Assembly: GCF_014646915.1 (NCBI RefSeq)
Contig: NZ_BMOE01000001.1
Coordinates: 214,568-278,567, forward strand
DNA: 64,000 nt
From: Deinococcus aquiradiocola
Lineage (GTDB): Bacteria; Deinococcota; Deinococci; Deinococcales; Deinococcaceae
Direction of reading: 5' to 3'
Shown here: positions 62,861-64,000 of the stretch, piece after piece
Layout of the letters: each line of letters starts with the position of its first letter
How positions within the stretch are numbered: the stretch's first letter is position 1
Position numbers and translations under genes: made by a program
The notes under the pieces: model-generated
The model's input: the letters and a program-made list of their open reading frames with translations, nothing else
Databases searched by the model: none
What the model was told of the DNA's origin: nothing

Positions 62861-62970
62861 GGCGCTGATCTCACGTACCCACGCCCACACATTCGCTACC
62901 CTTCAGGGTTACCCGCACCGCACCCGCATCCCGGCGCCGCCACCCACGACCGCCGGACTACACTGCGGGC

Positions 62971-63468
62971 ATGGCCGACCCAGCCCGGCACCTCCGCCTG
63001 CCGTCCAGGCCACCCGGAGCGCGCCCCCTGGAATTCCGCCCGCCCGTCCTGAACGGCGTGGTGCTCGCCGCGCTCCTCACCTCCGGCGCGTGGCAACTCT
63101 TCACCGAACTGCGCCAGCCGGCCGGAGCGTGCTGCACCCCGTCCTATTACAATCACCTGCCGTCCATCCGGTTCATGGCCGCCTGGACGGCCCTCGTGGC
63201 CCTGCAGTGCCTCGTGACGTTCCAGGTGGTCGCCGTGCAGGGCGACACCGTCCGCGTCCGGCTGTTCGGCACGCCCCTGGGCTTCACGCGCCCGCTCGGG
63301 CACGTGCGCGTCACCCGGCACCGTGCCGCCAGCGGGGCCGCCACGGACAGCGTTGGGACGGACACCGCCCAGGACTACATCTTCCGGCTCGGCCCGTGGC
63401 CCCTCGGGATCAGGCCCGACCACGCCGACTACGCCGAACTCATCACCGACCTGCCCGCGCCCCACTGA
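62971..63468 (+). CDS. Membrane protein, unknown function
   Basis: A 165-residue protein with two hydrophobic segments (NGVVLAALLTSGAWQLF and FMAAWTALVALQCLVTFQVV) separated by a short Cys-containing loop (PAGACCTPSYYNHLP), and a C-terminal domain of about 75 residues with alternating strands. No family recognised; the layout recalls small PH-like-domain membrane proteins. TACACT (62959-62964) lies six bases before ATG, consistent with a leaderless mRNA. It is divergent from uvrA. Confidence 0.6.
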   Translation: MADPARHLRLPSRPPGARPLEFRPPVLNGVVLAALLTSGAWQLFTELRQPAGACCTPSYYNHLPSIRFMAAWTALVALQCLVTFQVVAVQGDTVRVRLFGTPLGFTRPLGHVRVTRHRAASGAATDSVGTDTAQDYIFRLGPWPLGIRPDHADYAELITDLPAPH

Positions 63469-63506
63469 ACGCCCGACCGTTCTCTTCCGAGGCGCGGGTT
63501 GCAGGT

Positions 63507-64000
63507 TCAGGTGCGGGCGTTCAGCCACCCGATGAGGGCGGAGGTCATCTCGTCGCGGACGGTGTCGTTGAAGAGTTCGTGGTATCCGCCGGGCACTTCG
63601 GTGTAGGTCCGGTCGGTGCTGGCAATTTCTTTCGCGAAGCGGCGGGAGCCGTTCACGTCGGTCAGTTTGTCGGCGTCGCCGTGCACGATCAGGGTGGGCA
63701 GCGTCCAGGCGGGCACCTTCGCCCACAGCCCTTCCGAGACGTTCAGCATGCTGATGGCGGTCAGCACCGGCACTTTGCCGTGGTACATCTGCGGGTCCTG
63801 CTCGTAGGCGGTCACTTCCTCGGCCACCCGCGACAGACCGCCGGTGGGCAGGACGGTGAGCGGCAGGGCGGGGGCCACGCGGGCCAGGACGCGGCCTGCG
63901 GCTTTCAGCCAGCCGGGTTCGTTCACGCCCACCAGCAGCGCGGGGCTGGACAGCACCACGCCTGCCACGCCGCGCGGGTCCTGCAGGTACGAGGCGGCGG
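63507..64000 (-). CDS. Alpha/beta hydrolase (monoacylglycerol-lipase-like), partial
   Basis: The C-terminal 160-odd residues of a serine hydrolase continuing past the right window edge. The upstream frame reads AASYLQDPRGVAGVVLSSPAL, the segment that follows the GHSMGG elbow in monoacylglycerol lipases and hydrolase_4 proteins; the nucleophile itself lies outside. The catalytic Asp is in LIVHGDADKLTD and the His in VPGGYHELFND. The likely role is hydrolysis of monoacylglycerols or lysophospholipids. Confidence 0.85.
   Translation of the reverse strand, partial: AASYLQDPRGVAGVVLSSPALLVGVNEPGWLKAAGRVLARVAPALPLTVLPTGGLSRVAEEVTAYEQDPQMYHGKVPVLTAISMLNVSEGLWAKVPAWTLPTLIVHGDADKLTDVNGSRRFAKEIASTDRTYTEVPGGYHELFNDTVRDEMTSALIGWLNART

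Noticed and set aside
62747..62970. DdrO-type radiation/desiccation response palindrome upstream of uvrA (also looked for at recX)
   Set aside because: No 17-base palindrome of the TTATG...CATAA type was found in either upstream region.

Overview
The window looks like a chromosomal segment of a Deinococcus species. It is very GC-rich. It carries an archaeal-genre AspRS, bshA (bacillithiol synthesis), a giant RNase R, a duplicated HspR-type regulator, SecDF as one polypeptide and UvrA. Many genes start 6-9 bases after a TANNNT -10 box with no room for a Shine-Dalgarno sequence, the leaderless style reported for Deinococcus. Genus is inferred; no rRNA is present. Both window ends cut a gene (an IS630-type transposase on the left, a lipase-like hydrolase on the right).

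Layout. 1-0.8 kb: transposase fragment and the first copy of a small repeat family. 0.8-5.6 kb: a thioredoxin-like pair, then a divergent pyrimidine operon (leader peptide, attenuator, pyrR, pyrB, pyrC) and a methyltransferase. 5.7-10.8 kb: rnr and xth, convergent with the pyr side. 11-20 kb: exported and membrane proteins, HspR, Nudix, phosphoesterase, M20 peptidase, purN, an inositol-phosphatase-like enzyme, tRNA-Ser. 20-27.5 kb: aspartyl-tRNA synthetase behind an Asn/Asp-rich leader peptide, two beta-barrel candidates, rho, argR, coaBC, recX, rpsT. 27.6-39.6 kb: DegV, bshA, glgC, an RNA methyltransferase with a coiled-coil partner, secDF, an M23 endopeptidase and a receiver-only response regulator. 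39.6-47.5 kb: pdxST, two alpha/beta hydrolases, an M3 oligopeptidase, an esterase, a DinB-fold protein and an Lrp regulator. 47.7-53.7 kb: lysine 2,3-aminomutase with a class III aminotransferase, a nucleotidyltransferase-transglutaminase fusion, TerC. 53.9-64 kb: an acyl-CoA carboxylase subunit, an inward-rectifier K+ channel, a diheme cytochrome, a DsbA/DsbB pair, uvrA and a lipase.

How parts work together. pyrR-pyrB-pyrC form one UMP-biosynthesis operon whose leader reads as a PyrR-controlled, translation-coupled attenuator. pdxS-pdxT make pyridoxal phosphate synthase. dsbA-dsbB are a membrane oxidative folding pair. The aminomutase, the aminotransferase and the divergent Lrp regulator probably form a lysine-catabolic unit. 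uvrA, recX, xth and rnr are housekeeping nucleic-acid genes scattered through the window.

Most interesting points. (1) A family of short elements with TA-flanked inverted ends that match the end of the IS630-type transposase gene, several abutting stop codons and sharing a hairpin with compensatory changes. (2) Two leader-peptide attenuators (pyrR, aspS). (3) A recurring pattern of tiny upstream ORFs whose stop overlaps the start of the downstream gene. (4) A fusion of a nucleotidyltransferase with a lasso-peptide-B2-like cysteine protease domain. All of these are readings by eye and none has been tested by database search.
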